DNA of 33,699 bases from CAJBIL01 sp044359525 (GTDB lineage Bacteria > Pseudomonadota > Gammaproteobacteria > Burkholderiales > Rhodocyclaceae): assembly GCA_044359525.1 (NCBI GenBank), contig JBIKLY010000026.1:1-33699 (forward strand). The letters are read 5' to 3'. A program made the position numbers and the translations under genes. This document shows, one piece after another, positions 1 through 8,009 of the stretch. The notes below the pieces were generated by a model. The model saw only the letters and a list, made by a program, of their open reading frames with translations, ran no database searches and had not been told where the DNA came from. The first letter of the stretch is position 1; each line of letters begins with the position of its first letter.

Positions 1-207
1 GTTGATTGCGAGCAGCGAGGTGAGCAGGAAGGACTTCCCCTGGTCGAAATACACGGTAAGCATTGCGCCTCGCTGGATCAGGGCGCGGAGAATTGAAAGG
101 ATTTCTGTCTTTGAGTAGAGCAGAAACTTGCTGTACTCATTGTCCTGTTCAAGTTCGAATCTGGGCGGGGTGTGTTCCGGCTGCGCCTGAACTTCTGTTT
201 CTGCCAT
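1..207 (-). CDS. ycgR: Flagellar brake protein YcgR, N-terminal part (runs off the window)
   Basis: The ATG at 207 opens a frame that stays open to base 1, giving 69 residues. An AGGA ribosome site lies six bases upstream of the ATG. The visible stretch, around YSKTEILSILRALIQRG and then TVYFDQGKSFLLTSLL, matches the YcgR N-terminal domain (PF07317) as I know it. In that family the N-domain precedes a C-terminal PilZ domain that binds c-di-GMP, and the loaded protein slows the flagellar motor. The PilZ part lies outside the window, so c-di-GMP binding is inferred. It is the last visible gene of the flagellar block, 92 bases after flhB2. A GCCGATAT sequence upstream resembles a sigma-28 -10 element, but its TAAA partner is about three bases too close, so a separate promoter is only possible. 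Confidence 0.8.
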   Translation of the reverse strand, partial: MAETEVQAQPEHTPPRFELEQDNEYSKFLLYSKTEILSILRALIQRGAMLTVYFDQGKSFLLTSLLAIN

Positions 208-299
208 TTTTTATCCTGATATCGGCGATCAGTGGAAGTTTAATGCAAAACCTTTCTCTGCGGAACGTGGCCTTTTGTTTGGCGCGTGCTGCCGTTGAA

Positions 300-626
300 T
301 CAGGGCTGTCCGGCTTCGTCAGGCGGTAGCGTAAGTGTTGGGGCGGCGCTCGTTCCTTCGCCGCTTTCAAGGCGATAGAGCCAGGCGAGTAACTCGGCGA
401 CGGCGATATAAAGTTGTCCCGGAATGCGCTGGTCAAGATCGATCTGCATCAAGAGCGACACGAGTTCGGGTGACTCGTGCACATAGACGCCGTGTTCGCG
501 AGCCCGTGCGATGATTTTTTCAGCCATCAGGCCGCGACCCTTGGCAACCACCCGCGGCGCGGCGTCCGTCTGGCTGTAGGCAAGCGCGACCGCGCTTTTC
601 AGCGAATCAGCCTGCCGTTTGGCCAT
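300..626 (-). CDS. flhB2: Stand-alone FlhB C-terminal-domain protein (FlhB2/YlqH-like export switch)
   Basis: This 108-residue protein matches only the cytoplasmic C-terminal domain of FlhB/YscU: an AVALAY start like the segment just after the FlhB autocleavage site, then VVAKGRGLMAEKI and AREHGVYVHESPEL. The four membrane helices and the NPTH autocleavage motif of full FlhB are absent. Small proteins of this kind (FlhB-like, YlqH in Bacillus) are linked to flagellar type III export. The ATG at 626 was chosen because AAGG precedes it and the family similarity starts there; the frame is open further upstream but that part overlaps fliK out of frame. It overlaps the last 20 bases of fliK, suggesting translational coupling. 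A role in export substrate switching alongside FliK is inferred from family and position. Confidence 0.82.
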   Translation of the reverse strand: MAKRQADSLKSAVALAYSQTDAAPRVVAKGRGLMAEKIIARAREHGVYVHESPELVSLLMQIDLDQRIPGQLYIAVAELLAWLYRLESGEGTSAAPTLTLPPDEAGQP

Positions 627-1737
627 CGACTGCCTTGTTGAGTGCCACCCCGAAACCAAGCGAGGCAAGCGAAAGTCCAGCTTCGTCAAGCTGGCTGCGT
701 AGCGCATCTGTGGATGTGCGCAGGAGTTCCTGTGTTTCTGCGCTGCCCGCAGACAAGACGAGGCTGATCTGGCTGCCCTGCAAGCGGATCTGTGCGTCAA
801 CGCCACCAAGTTTGGGGAGCGTCAGGCTGAGTCGTGTTTGCCAGTTGGCTGGTGCTTCCTCGCCGCCCGAATCGCGACGAGCCGCTTCTTCTTCGATTTC
901 CCAACGCATCTCCTGCCCCGGCCAGACTTGCCCTTGCCATGAGAAATTTTGCGTTGCCAGGGCATCGAGTTGCTGCCGGACGAGGGGCAGGGCATCCGGG
1001 GATACAAGTTGGCCGGCTGGCGAAGTGTTCCCGGTGCTTTTATTGCTGCCGGATTCAGTCAGGGTGGCCAGGGTTTGCGGTGCCTCGCTACCGGTACGCG
1101 ACGCGGTGTATTGTTCGGCGGAATGTCCGCCCGGCAGCGTCAGATTTGCCGGTGTCAGTTTTCCCTGCGGTTCCTGGAGCAGTGCGTTTTTGTCGAGGCG
1201 GCCGTCGACCCATTCGGCCTGGTGGGATTCGTAGAACATCCCGCTTTGGGTAATCGCCTGCTTGAGCAAGGGCAGCAGATCCTGTGCGCTGGCTGGCGGG
1301 GTGCCGGCAATCGGCAGGTTGCCGTTGAGCGAGGTTGCGGTCTGGGCGGACTTCCCCTCGCCGGAATTGCCCAGCAGATTGCTGATCAGCTGTCCGGTGC
1401 GGCTGAGTGTCGTCGGTACGGATTCTGCCGGTAGTCGAGCGGTTTCACCTGTCGGTTTCGAGATAACCGCCAGCGTCAGCTTGCCGTCGCTATCAACGAC
1501 TTCAAGTTCGAGCGAGTCGCCTGACTTTGCAGCAAATGGCAAGGCGAGCGTGACATCACGCTGGTTGATGATGGCGCGGTAGGTGCCGTTCGGGAGCAGC
1601 GTCTGGATTTCGGCCAGCACACGCTGGCCGGAGGTCAGGCCGGATAATTTGTCGGAGATCTCTTGCGCCGGTGCGACCGGCCGCAGGGCGACGTCGGCGG
1701 CGAGTTGCAGGCGGCTGGCGACGTCGGCGGGGATCAT
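607..1737 (-). CDS. fliK: Flagellar hook-length control protein FliK
   Basis: This 376-residue protein has the usual FliK layout. The N-terminal half is low-complexity and rich in Ser, Thr, Gly and Gln. The globular C-terminal domain (Flg_hook, PF02120) spans roughly residues 265-370 and is recognisable by WQTRLSLTLPKLGGVDAQIR and the LLRTSTDALRSQLDEAGL helix. FliK is the molecular ruler that, with FlhB, switches export from hook to filament subunits. It starts nine bases after fliT and overlaps flhB2, so it lies in the filament-assembly transcript rather than beside fliE-J. The length is near the family norm. The repeat-rich middle varies in this family, so similarity is expected mainly at the C-terminus. 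Confidence 0.9.
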   Translation of the reverse strand: MIPADVASRLQLAADVALRPVAPAQEISDKLSGLTSGQRVLAEIQTLLPNGTYRAIINQRDVTLALPFAAKSGDSLELEVVDSDGKLTLAVISKPTGETARLPAESVPTTLSRTGQLISNLLGNSGEGKSAQTATSLNGNLPIAGTPPASAQDLLPLLKQAITQSGMFYESHQAEWVDGRLDKNALLQEPQGKLTPANLTLPGGHSAEQYTASRTGSEAPQTLATLTESGSNKSTGNTSPAGQLVSPDALPLVRQQLDALATQNFSWQGQVWPGQEMRWEIEEEAARRDSGGEEAPANWQTRLSLTLPKLGGVDAQIRLQGSQISLVLSAGSAETQELLRTSTDALRSQLDEAGLSLASLGFGVALNKAVDGQTAG

Positions 1738-1746
1738 TGCTAGCGC

Positions 1747-2034
1747 TTAAGCGGTTGTTGACTTGTCGAGACGCAGCAAGATGCGCGCATGTTTCTGCCA
1801 GGTTTGAACCTGTTCAAGAATGTCAGCGCTCTCGCATTCGATTTCCTTGATTATCCCGGCGATACGGCGTGTTACGGCGGGCTCAAGCGAGGGCGTGACC
1901 GGTGGTATCGCTGCAATGATCGTCGTACGTTTGTTTTCAAAACCACCGAGCGCATCCCAGTCCTGTGCGTTTGCTGCAGCAAGCATCTGGTGGGTCAAAT
2001 CGAGCGCGGCGAGGTATTGACGTTCAATTTCCAT
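1747..2034 (-). CDS. fliT: Flagellar protein FliT
   Basis: This 95-residue, mostly helical protein lies three bases after fliS, the classical fliD-fliS-fliT order. FliT is a small export chaperone that binds the filament cap FliD and, in enterobacteria, also restrains FlhDC. The sequence fits the FliT fold: an N-terminal helix (MEIERQYLAALDLTHQML), then a WDALGGFENKR segment and a long C-terminal helix. Sequence conservation in this family is weak, so the call rests on size, helical pattern and position. Whether it has any regulatory role here cannot be judged. Confidence 0.8.
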   Translation of the reverse strand: MEIERQYLAALDLTHQMLAAANAQDWDALGGFENKRTTIIAAIPPVTPSLEPAVTRRIAGIIKEIECESADILEQVQTWQKHARILLRLDKSTTA

Positions 2035-2037
2035 GAC

Positions 2038-2451
2038 TCAGGCAGCAGCGGCCTGCGGATCTGGCGTCGGGGCGATCATGATCCATGCCGACTGCAGTTC
2101 GCCGAGGAGCTGGTTGGCTTCGTCGAGCGCGGCCAGATTGTTCTTGAGGTTGGCCCAGAGCAGACGCTGACTGATGTACTCGTAAAGCGCGGCGAGTCGC
2201 TCGGCAAGCTCTCCACCGCTCTCGGTATCGAGGCTGACGAGCAGGCCGTTGTTGATGATATCGATCGCCTTCGAGATGGCAGCGCCTTTTTCCGGTATTT
2301 CTTTTCGTTCCATGTGCAGCCGGGCCATTGAAATGGCGGCGCGGGCACCCTCGAACAGCATCAAAATAAGACGATGCGGATCCGCCGTTGCGGCGATATC
2401 CGTACTGACTTGCGCATAGCTTGCGACGGGGCTGCGGCTCATGCCGAACAT
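2038..2451 (-). CDS. fliS: Flagellin export chaperone FliS
   Basis: This 137-residue protein is a typical FliS. It has the N-terminal SYAQVSTDIA region, the DPHRLILMLFEGA motif, and the later NNGLLVSLDTESGGELAERL and LYEYISQRL helices. FliS binds the C-terminal D0 region of unpolymerised flagellin in the cytoplasm, prevents premature assembly and delivers it to the export gate. It starts 15 bases after fliD with an AGGA ribosome site. The flagellin client is encoded three genes upstream in the same orientation, and its disordered C-terminus (ending VLSLLQ) is the expected binding segment. Confidence 0.95.
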   Translation of the reverse strand: MFGMSRSPVASYAQVSTDIAATADPHRLILMLFEGARAAISMARLHMERKEIPEKGAAISKAIDIINNGLLVSLDTESGGELAERLAALYEYISQRLLWANLKNNLAALDEANQLLGELQSAWIMIAPTPDPQAAAA

Positions 2452-2466
2452 TGGAGTTGTCCTGAA

Positions 2467-3891
2467 TTAGTTGGTTGAGGTTACGCCAGGCAAGTTTGCC
2501 AGTTGTTGGCTGAGATAAGAACTCGTTTGTTTCATTCCGGCAATCAGGCTGTCCAGCGCCGTGAATTGTTTCGTGTAGTTTGCCTGAATGACAGTCAGTC
2601 GATCCGATAGCGCTTGCTGGCGTTTGGTCAGGTCTTTGATCGTCCGATTGGCGCCGTCGGTGGCCGCGGTAATGCTGCCTGTCGATCCAACCAGCCCTTC
2701 GATGCCGGTTTTGTAGGCCGAGCCGACCGCAGAAACCAGATTGGCGACGCTGGTTGGGTCGGCAGCTACCGCAGCGGTCAGTTTTGCGCTGTCGAGGCTG
2801 AGAGAGCCGTCTTTACCCAGCGAAACGCCGATATTGGAGAGGTGCTGGTAAGGCGAAGTACCGCCTGCCGTGGCGTTGAACACCAGGCTGCGCATCTGGT
2901 TTTTTGCCGTGCGCAAGGTGCTGCTGCCCTGCAGGGCGCCTGCTGCTTTGGTCGTGGCGTTGTAGGCCCCCAACTCGCTCATCGCCTTGTTGGCGTCGTT
3001 GTAGGCCTTGACGAATGCGTTGAGTGAACTGGTCAGGCTGCCGATGCTGTCCTTGCTGACCTTCAGGGTCGTCGGGGTGAGTGCGGCAGTGGTTTTCAGC
3101 AAATTCAGAGTGACGCCGTCGAGTACGCCGGTAACCGTGTTGGTGCTGCTCGTCGCGGCGATGCCGTTCAGCGTGAAGGCGGCATTCGTCGCTGCCTGCC
3201 CGCCTTGCAGCGCGGCCTGCGTCATTGTTCCGGTGTTGGCGGCCGGGTTGTAGTCGAAGGCGGTGAGCCCGGACAGCCTGATTACGTTGGAGAGACCGGT
3301 TTCGTTGCTGCTCAGCACCAGTTGGGCGCCGCTCGTGCCGTTGACAATGGTTGCGGAGGCGCCAATGTTGGCCGCGTTGATCGCGTCGCGCAGTCCGCCC
3401 AGCGTCGCATTGCTGCTATCGATGGTGATTGTTTTGCTGCGCAGGCTGTCGCCGGTATAGACGACGCCATCGAGCTTGCCAAATTCGATCAGCAGGTTGC
3501 CAGTAGCGATTACCGTCGCCGCGCTGCCGCCGACATAGGCGGGCGTAACGAGTCGCTGACTTTTCGCCAGTGCCGATATTTCCAGACTATAAGAGCCAGC
3601 CACTGCGCCCGTACTCGCCGCAGCAGAAGCAATCGTCGTGTCGGCTATGCTGGCGGAGAAGGTGGTGTATTTCACCACCGCAGTGGTTCCGGTGGCCGGC
3701 ACCATTGATCCCGCAGCCGTTTGCAGCGAAGAAAGCGCGCCTTGCAGCGTGCCTAGCGCAGAAATGCGCGACTGATACGATGCTTCTTGTCGTTGCAGGG
3801 CGACCAGGGGTATCTGCTCGGATTGCATCAGGCCGGTCAAGAGGGAATTCAGATCCAGCCCGGAACCCGCGCCCAAAGAAGAGATGGCCAT
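2467..3891 (-). CDS. fliD: Flagellar filament capping protein FliD
   Basis: This 474-residue protein starts with MAISSLGAGSGLDLNSLLTG, the characteristic FliD N-terminus, and ends with the coiled C-terminal FliD domain (KRQQALSDRLTVIQANYTKQ, then TSSYLSQQL). The middle carries flagellin-hook-IN-like segments (GVTLNLLKTTA, then TTLKVSKD). FliD forms the cap at the filament tip and catalyses flagellin folding into the filament. The start has a GGAGG ribosome site directly upstream. It lies between flaG and fliS in the usual order. The sequence is rich in Ser, Thr and Ala and has no cysteine in the recognisable parts, as is normal for exported axial proteins. Confidence 0.95.
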   Translation of the reverse strand: MAISSLGAGSGLDLNSLLTGLMQSEQIPLVALQRQEASYQSRISALGTLQGALSSLQTAAGSMVPATGTTAVVKYTTFSASIADTTIASAAASTGAVAGSYSLEISALAKSQRLVTPAYVGGSAATVIATGNLLIEFGKLDGVVYTGDSLRSKTITIDSSNATLGGLRDAINAANIGASATIVNGTSGAQLVLSSNETGLSNVIRLSGLTAFDYNPAANTGTMTQAALQGGQAATNAAFTLNGIAATSSTNTVTGVLDGVTLNLLKTTAALTPTTLKVSKDSIGSLTSSLNAFVKAYNDANKAMSELGAYNATTKAAGALQGSSTLRTAKNQMRSLVFNATAGGTSPYQHLSNIGVSLGKDGSLSLDSAKLTAAVAADPTSVANLVSAVGSAYKTGIEGLVGSTGSITAATDGANRTIKDLTKRQQALSDRLTVIQANYTKQFTALDSLIAGMKQTSSYLSQQLANLPGVTSTN

Positions 3892-3922
3892 GTTGCCTCC
3901 TGCAGTTTAAACAGGTACCAGT

Positions 3923-4291
3923 TTACGCTTTTTGGCGAAACAGCAAACCCTTGATGCCGTCCAGCGCTTTGGCAATTGCGATCATCTCTTCCGAGGGAAA
4001 TTGCCTGATCACCTCATTGGTGGCCTTGTCAATTACCTTGACGATCGTTTTTCCCGTATCGTCATCGACGCGGAATTGCAGTGAGTTATTGACCGGATTG
4101 ACGAAATCATTGACCGCCTTGACTGCCTCGTCGAGTTGCTGGCGGCTGGGCTTCGCTTCTTGCGGCGCTTGTGGCGCGGCGGCAACCACTGCCACCCGGG
4201 CATCCGGTGCGCTGCTTGTGTTTTCCGGTGCGCTTTGGCGTGGTGCCAAAACGGCGCCTGAGACAGTGCTACTAACCGATGATATGTTCAT
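3923..4291 (-). CDS. flaG: FlaG family flagellar protein
   Basis: This 122-residue protein has a variable, Ala/Pro-rich N-terminal half and a conserved FlaG domain (PF03646) in the second half: LDEAVKAVNDFV, LQFRVDDDTGKTIVKVID, and the end EVIRQFPSEEMIAIAKALDGI. FlaG influences filament length in several bacteria; its exact biochemical role is unsettled. It lies between fliC and fliD, its standard position. An AGGAG ribosome site sits eight bases before the ATG. The fliC-flaG gap is about 110 bases and holds two hairpins without U tracts, so partial readthrough from the strong fliC promoter is likely (inference). Confidence 0.9.
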   Translation of the reverse strand: MNISSVSSTVSGAVLAPRQSAPENTSSAPDARVAVVAAAPQAPQEAKPSRQQLDEAVKAVNDFVNPVNNSLQFRVDDDTGKTIVKVIDKATNEVIRQFPSEEMIAIAKALDGIKGLLFRQKA

Positions 4292-4365
4292 GGTGCTTAC
4301 TCCTAGCCGTTAATGGGCAGGGGGCGCGACCGCGTTGCCGCTGCCGCGCCCTGTACTAGCAAAGT

Positions 4366-4392
4366 GGGCCAGACAGTCAAGTCCGCTGGCCC
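4366..4392 (-). terminator. Possible attenuating hairpin after fliC
   Basis: A 7-bp perfect stem (GGGCCAG/CTGGCCC) with a 13-base loop starts nine bases after the fliC stop codon in the minus-strand transcript. A second GC-rich stem (GGGCGCG/CGCGCCC) follows nearer flaG. Neither has a run of Us, so neither is a canonical intrinsic terminator. They may stabilise the fliC mRNA 3' end or partly reduce readthrough into flaG-fliD. Confidence 0.35.
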
Positions 4393-4400
4393 CCTCCAGC

Positions 4401-5873
4401 TTACTGCAGCAACGATAGCACTTGTTGCGGCAACGCGTTAGCCTGAGCCAGCATCGCCGTACCCGCTTGCTGCAGGATCTGGTTACGGGTCAGGTTGGCT
4501 GTTTCTGCGGCGAAGTCGGTATCACGGATGCGCGAACGCGAGGCCGAGAGGTTTTCCGAGGTGACGCGCAGGTTGGCGATGGTCGATTCGAAGCGCGACT
4601 GCAGGGCGCCGAATTTTGCACGCTGGCCGTTGACCGCCTGGAGCGCACCATCCACCAGCGCAATCGTGCGGTTGGCCGCATCGACGTTACCGACGTCGAC
4701 CTGGCTGACTTTTTGTAGCTGCGCAGCATTGGCCGCGGCAAGGAAGTCGACAGCTGTCGAAGAAACTACGTTGAATGATTTGTCGGAGTCGAAAACAATT
4801 TCACCCGAAGCGATTGAGGTCAAGCCCGATGTTGTCGCTGCGCCGCCGCCAATGGTGGCGGTACCTGAACCGACGTTGGCGGTGATGGTGATGTTCTCGC
4901 CCGAGGCATTGAGTAGCGTGAGACCTGTGCCGGCAGTATTTACCTTGGCCGTAACGCCTGTCTTTGAAGAAGCATCGTTGACTGCATTGACCGCAGCGGC
5001 CAGACCGTCAGCATTGACCGTCGAACCGATAGTGAAGGAAACGGCCACTGCTGTGGTGTTATTTGATTTGATGTTCCACGAGTAACTGCCACTCGCCGTG
5101 AAGCTTACTGCATCAACTTTCGTCTGTCCGCTAGCCGTCACTCCAGTATCGGCGGCTTTGGCGTTGATTGCGGCGATAACTGTTTTGGCAGAATCAGCTG
5201 CTGCTATGGTGACGTTTGCGCTGCCGAGTGCGCCATTGATAGTGATGCCGCTACCCACAACACGGTTGGTGGCGGAGGCGCTTGATGCGATGGCGGTAGC
5301 GCTGCTGCCGACGGTCAGGTCACCGAGGTTGCTGGTTGCGGTGGCAGCCAGGGAACCGATCCGGTAGTTGCCGTAGTTGTCGGTGCGGAAGTTGGTCGTG
5401 GTGGCGGTGATTACTTCGCCAGCGTTGGCGCCAACCTGGAAGGTGTTGGAGTTCGAACCGTTCAGCAGCTTCTGGCCGTTAAAGGCTGTCGTGCTGGCGA
5501 TGCGGTCGAGTTCGGAAGCGAGTTGGGAAACTTCGCCCTGCAGCGCGGCACGGTCAGATGCGGAGTTGCTGGCGTTGGCGGACTGCACGGCCAGTTCGCG
5601 GATACGTTGCAGAATGTCGCCTGCCGATGCCAGCGAACCTTCACCGGTTTGCGCCAACGAAATGCCGTCGTTGGCATTGCGCGTGGCTTGGTCGATACCA
5701 CGAATCTGCGAAGTGAAACGCTCGGAAATGGCCAAGCCTGCAGCGTCGTCCCTGGCGCTGTTGATGCGCAGACCGGATGACAGGCGCTGCAGGGAAGTCG
5801 ACAAACTCATGCTGGAAGTGGAGAGGTTGCGTTGAGCGTTCAGTGACGCAACGTTGGTATTGATAACTGCCAT
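4401..5873 (-). CDS. fliC: Flagellin FliC
   Basis: This 490-residue flagellin has the conserved N-terminal D0/D1 region (residues 1-140, including LQRLSSGLRINSARDDAAG) and the conserved C-terminal D1/D0 region (about 385-490, ending in VLSLLQ). The centre (about 150-380) is a variable, Ser/Thr/Ala-rich surface domain with a flagellin-IN-like segment. The ATG at 5873 was chosen over the longer open frame because MAVINTNVASLNAQ is the standard flagellin start and GGAGG lies seven bases upstream. A sigma-28 promoter lies about 70 bases further up. The Ser/Thr-rich exposed domain gives many possible O-glycosylation sites, and a complete nonulosonic acid pathway lies directly upstream. No cysteine is present. 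It is the only flagellin in the window. Confidence 0.97.
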   Translation of the reverse strand: MAVINTNVASLNAQRNLSTSSMSLSTSLQRLSSGLRINSARDDAAGLAISERFTSQIRGIDQATRNANDGISLAQTGEGSLASAGDILQRIRELAVQSANASNSASDRAALQGEVSQLASELDRIASTTAFNGQKLLNGSNSNTFQVGANAGEVITATTTNFRTDNYGNYRIGSLAATATSNLGDLTVGSSATAIASSASATNRVVGSGITINGALGSANVTIAAADSAKTVIAAINAKAADTGVTASGQTKVDAVSFTASGSYSWNIKSNNTTAVAVSFTIGSTVNADGLAAAVNAVNDASSKTGVTAKVNTAGTGLTLLNASGENITITANVGSGTATIGGGAATTSGLTSIASGEIVFDSDKSFNVVSSTAVDFLAAANAAQLQKVSQVDVGNVDAANRTIALVDGALQAVNGQRAKFGALQSRFESTIANLRVTSENLSASRSRIRDTDFAAETANLTRNQILQQAGTAMLAQANALPQQVLSLLQ

Positions 5874-5936
5874 GATAAGCCTCCGTAGTGTGCGGTTATT
5901 GAGGGTGGGCCTGGTTTGCCTCACGCCTTGATTCAG

Positions 5937-5963
5937 CTAACGGCTGCACTTGAAAATACTTTA
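5937..5963 (-). promoter_or_regulatory. Sigma-28 (FliA) promoter of fliC
   Basis: Read on the minus strand, TAAAGTAT (5963-5956) is followed after exactly 11 bases by GCCGTTAG (5944-5937). The class-3 flagellar consensus is TAAAGTTT-N11-GCCGATAA, so both boxes and the spacing match. It lies in the only gap between the TPR-glycosyltransferase gene and fliC and points at fliC. This separates filament expression from the Pse operon upstream. Confidence 0.88.
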
Positions 5964-6004
5964 GCGCTAATTTCTTGTTTGGATTTGTCCCGTATTTGGC
6001 ATTC

Positions 6005-7951
6005 TTATGCGCTTCGTTCAGCAACCAGTGCCTGAATAATCAATGCGGTGCGTTGAATAGGTTCCTGCCAGGACTCGCCAAAGTGGCGGGGGATAGGCGT
6101 CAAGGTAGGGAGCCAGGGATAATGATCAGTTCCCAGTTGGTACGGATCGTAGCCATCGGCGATTCGGATCGTGGGGACGTTGACTGCCGCCGAGAGCATT
6201 GTTGTTGACGTGCTTGGACCAATGACGAGGTCGCAAGCCTTCATTAATGCGCTTGAAGTGTCCAGATCGCTAAAGTGGTCGACATCCGGAAAGTTGACAA
6301 TCGAAACACCAAACTGCGCCTCTGCATCAGTCAACTCTTTACCTACGTCGCCATACTGCAGATTGACCCAGGTGATACCGGGTATGTCGAAAATCGCCTG
6401 CCAAAAGTGGAGGTAAGGGTAGAGCGCCCGCCGTTCCAGCGTCAATAAAGTGCTGCGCCAGGAAATTCCGATGGTCAGTGTCTGGTTTTTGGCTCGCAGA
6501 CGTTGGCGGAATTCTTCCACCTTGCTGGCATCTGGTGTCAGCAATTGTGTCTGACTTTGGAAAGATGGCACATCGGGACGAAAGATTGTAGGTAGGCTAC
6601 CCATTGGAAGTTGCCATTGCAGCGCTGCGATCTCTGATTGAGAGAATTTGTATTCGCCACTATGGAATTCTACGCTCGGGAAACTTCGGGCAAAGAGTTT
6701 CTCAAGCTTACTGTGGCAGACGCAAACGACACGCTCAAACCGACTGATGAGATCGGTCAGGCAACTGACAAATATGATTTCGTCGCCGATGCCTTGTTCG
6801 CGATAGACGAGAATCGATTGTCCGTTGTTCGGTTTTCCTGCCCATTCAGGGATTGGGAGATTTGATTTTTCTCCAACTTCGCGGCGAGCCCAGCGAAGTT
6901 CCCAGTTTGGATAGGCCTCCTCGAGGCGGCCCAGGGCAAACAAGGTCATCCCTAGATAGAACCTGTATTCCGGGTTGCCGGGGGATCTCGCGATTGTGGA
7001 AAGATGGTGTGGCAAAGCCAGATCGGGCCGGCCAGCTTGAACTAGAAAAAGAGCCAAGTGATTGTGCAACTGGGCATGCTCCGGATCAACGGCAATGGCC
7101 TGCTCAAACCAATAAATAACCTCTTGAAAATTCTCGCGAAAAATATTCAGTTTGGCCATATTAACGTAGGGATCTACCATCTTCGGCGCAAGCGAGATGA
7201 TCTTGCGGAACTGAACTTCTGCCAAATCGGAGTCATCAACCTCCATCAGGATAATGCCGTAGTTGTTCAGTGCCTGGAGAAGTAGTGCCTGTTGTTCAGG
7301 AGAGCCGGGGGGGTCAAGTTCACTGATTAAGGCTTCTGCGGTTTGCTTGGCCTCTTCAAAAGCTCTGGTTTTCCAAAGGCAGAGGATCAAGTCGCGACGA
7401 ACTTTCCAACAATGTTCGGTACTCAAGCGCGCAATGGCACGTTTGGCGACCTCTGTGGCAGTTTCGTAGTGGCCGGCTGTGTAAAGCGTCGCATACAGAT
7501 TGCCATAAGGTTTTTCAAAGTTGGGGTCGATTTCGATGGCAGTTTCAAAAGCCTTCAATGCTTCGTCAAGGTGGCCTTGCGAAGAAAGTAAAACCCCCAT
7601 CTCATTCAGCGCAGCAACATTGTGGCGCTCAATCTTTAACAAGCGGGTCAGTGCGTCGACGGCATCGCCAGGCCGATTTGATAATTTGAAAATTTTTGAC
7701 AGACTGTACAACGCGAAAGGATTTTCTGCCTTCAAGGTCAATGCATCTGTGAGAAATTGCTCAGCTAGCTTCCAGTCTTCCATCCGCGCGGCGAGCGTTC
7801 CCGCCAGATTGAGCGCCGCGATGTCACGCGGCGCCTGACGCAGATGCTTCCGGATAAGATCGAGCGCTTGCTTGTCTTTGCCCTGCGCTGAAAGATTACT
7901 GGCCTTGTTGATGGCCTCGCTGCTGCGGGTTGATGAGGCGTTGTTTGCCAT
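6005..7951 (-). CDS. TPR-repeat protein with C-terminal GT9/GT41-like domain; candidate flagellin glycosyltransferase (FlmG-like)
   Basis: The 648-residue protein has two parts. Residues about 15-345 hold roughly seven to nine tetratricopeptide repeats, clearest around ALNEMGVLLSSQGHLDEALK and PYGNLYATLYTAGHYETA. Residues about 375-645 resemble the glycosyltransferase-like domain of many TPR proteins, starting at SILVYREQGIGDEIIFVSCL and continuing through IGISWRS and the late VIGPSTSTTMLSAAVNVPTI. TPR-glycosyltransferases of this build include Caulobacter FlmG, whose TPR part binds flagellin and whose GT domain transfers a nonulosonic acid. Here it lies between pseI and fliC, and no Maf-type transferase is visible, so flagellin glycosylation is the leading hypothesis. 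The ATG at 7951 avoids overlap with pseI, but its ribosome site is weak. A sampled 60 bases (7141-7200) are about 43% GC against about 67% in pseG, hinting at a separate origin. Confidence 0.8.
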   Translation of the reverse strand: MANNASSTRSSEAINKASNLSAQGKDKQALDLIRKHLRQAPRDIAALNLAGTLAARMEDWKLAEQFLTDALTLKAENPFALYSLSKIFKLSNRPGDAVDALTRLLKIERHNVAALNEMGVLLSSQGHLDEALKAFETAIEIDPNFEKPYGNLYATLYTAGHYETATEVAKRAIARLSTEHCWKVRRDLILCLWKTRAFEEAKQTAEALISELDPPGSPEQQALLLQALNNYGIILMEVDDSDLAEVQFRKIISLAPKMVDPYVNMAKLNIFRENFQEVIYWFEQAIAVDPEHAQLHNHLALFLVQAGRPDLALPHHLSTIARSPGNPEYRFYLGMTLFALGRLEEAYPNWELRWARREVGEKSNLPIPEWAGKPNNGQSILVYREQGIGDEIIFVSCLTDLISRFERVVCVCHSKLEKLFARSFPSVEFHSGEYKFSQSEIAALQWQLPMGSLPTIFRPDVPSFQSQTQLLTPDASKVEEFRQRLRAKNQTLTIGISWRSTLLTLERRALYPYLHFWQAIFDIPGITWVNLQYGDVGKELTDAEAQFGVSIVNFPDVDHFSDLDTSSALMKACDLVIGPSTSTTMLSAAVNVPTIRIADGYDPYQLGTDHYPWLPTLTPIPRHFGESWQEPIQRTALIIQALVAERSA

Positions 7952-8009
7952 GGGTGGGGCTTTCAGACGAGGTGGGTTGGTTTCATGCGGCAGCTTGGCC
8001 AGAAACGAT

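Noticed and set aside
207..299. Sigma-28 promoter for ycgR
   Set aside because: GCCGATAT is a good -10 element, but TAAA lies 12 bases before it instead of about 15, so it is not annotated as a promoter.
627..809. N-terminal extension of the FlhB-like protein to 809
   Set aside because: The extra 61 codons overlap fliK out of frame and are not FlhB-like; the ATG at 626 has a ribosome site.
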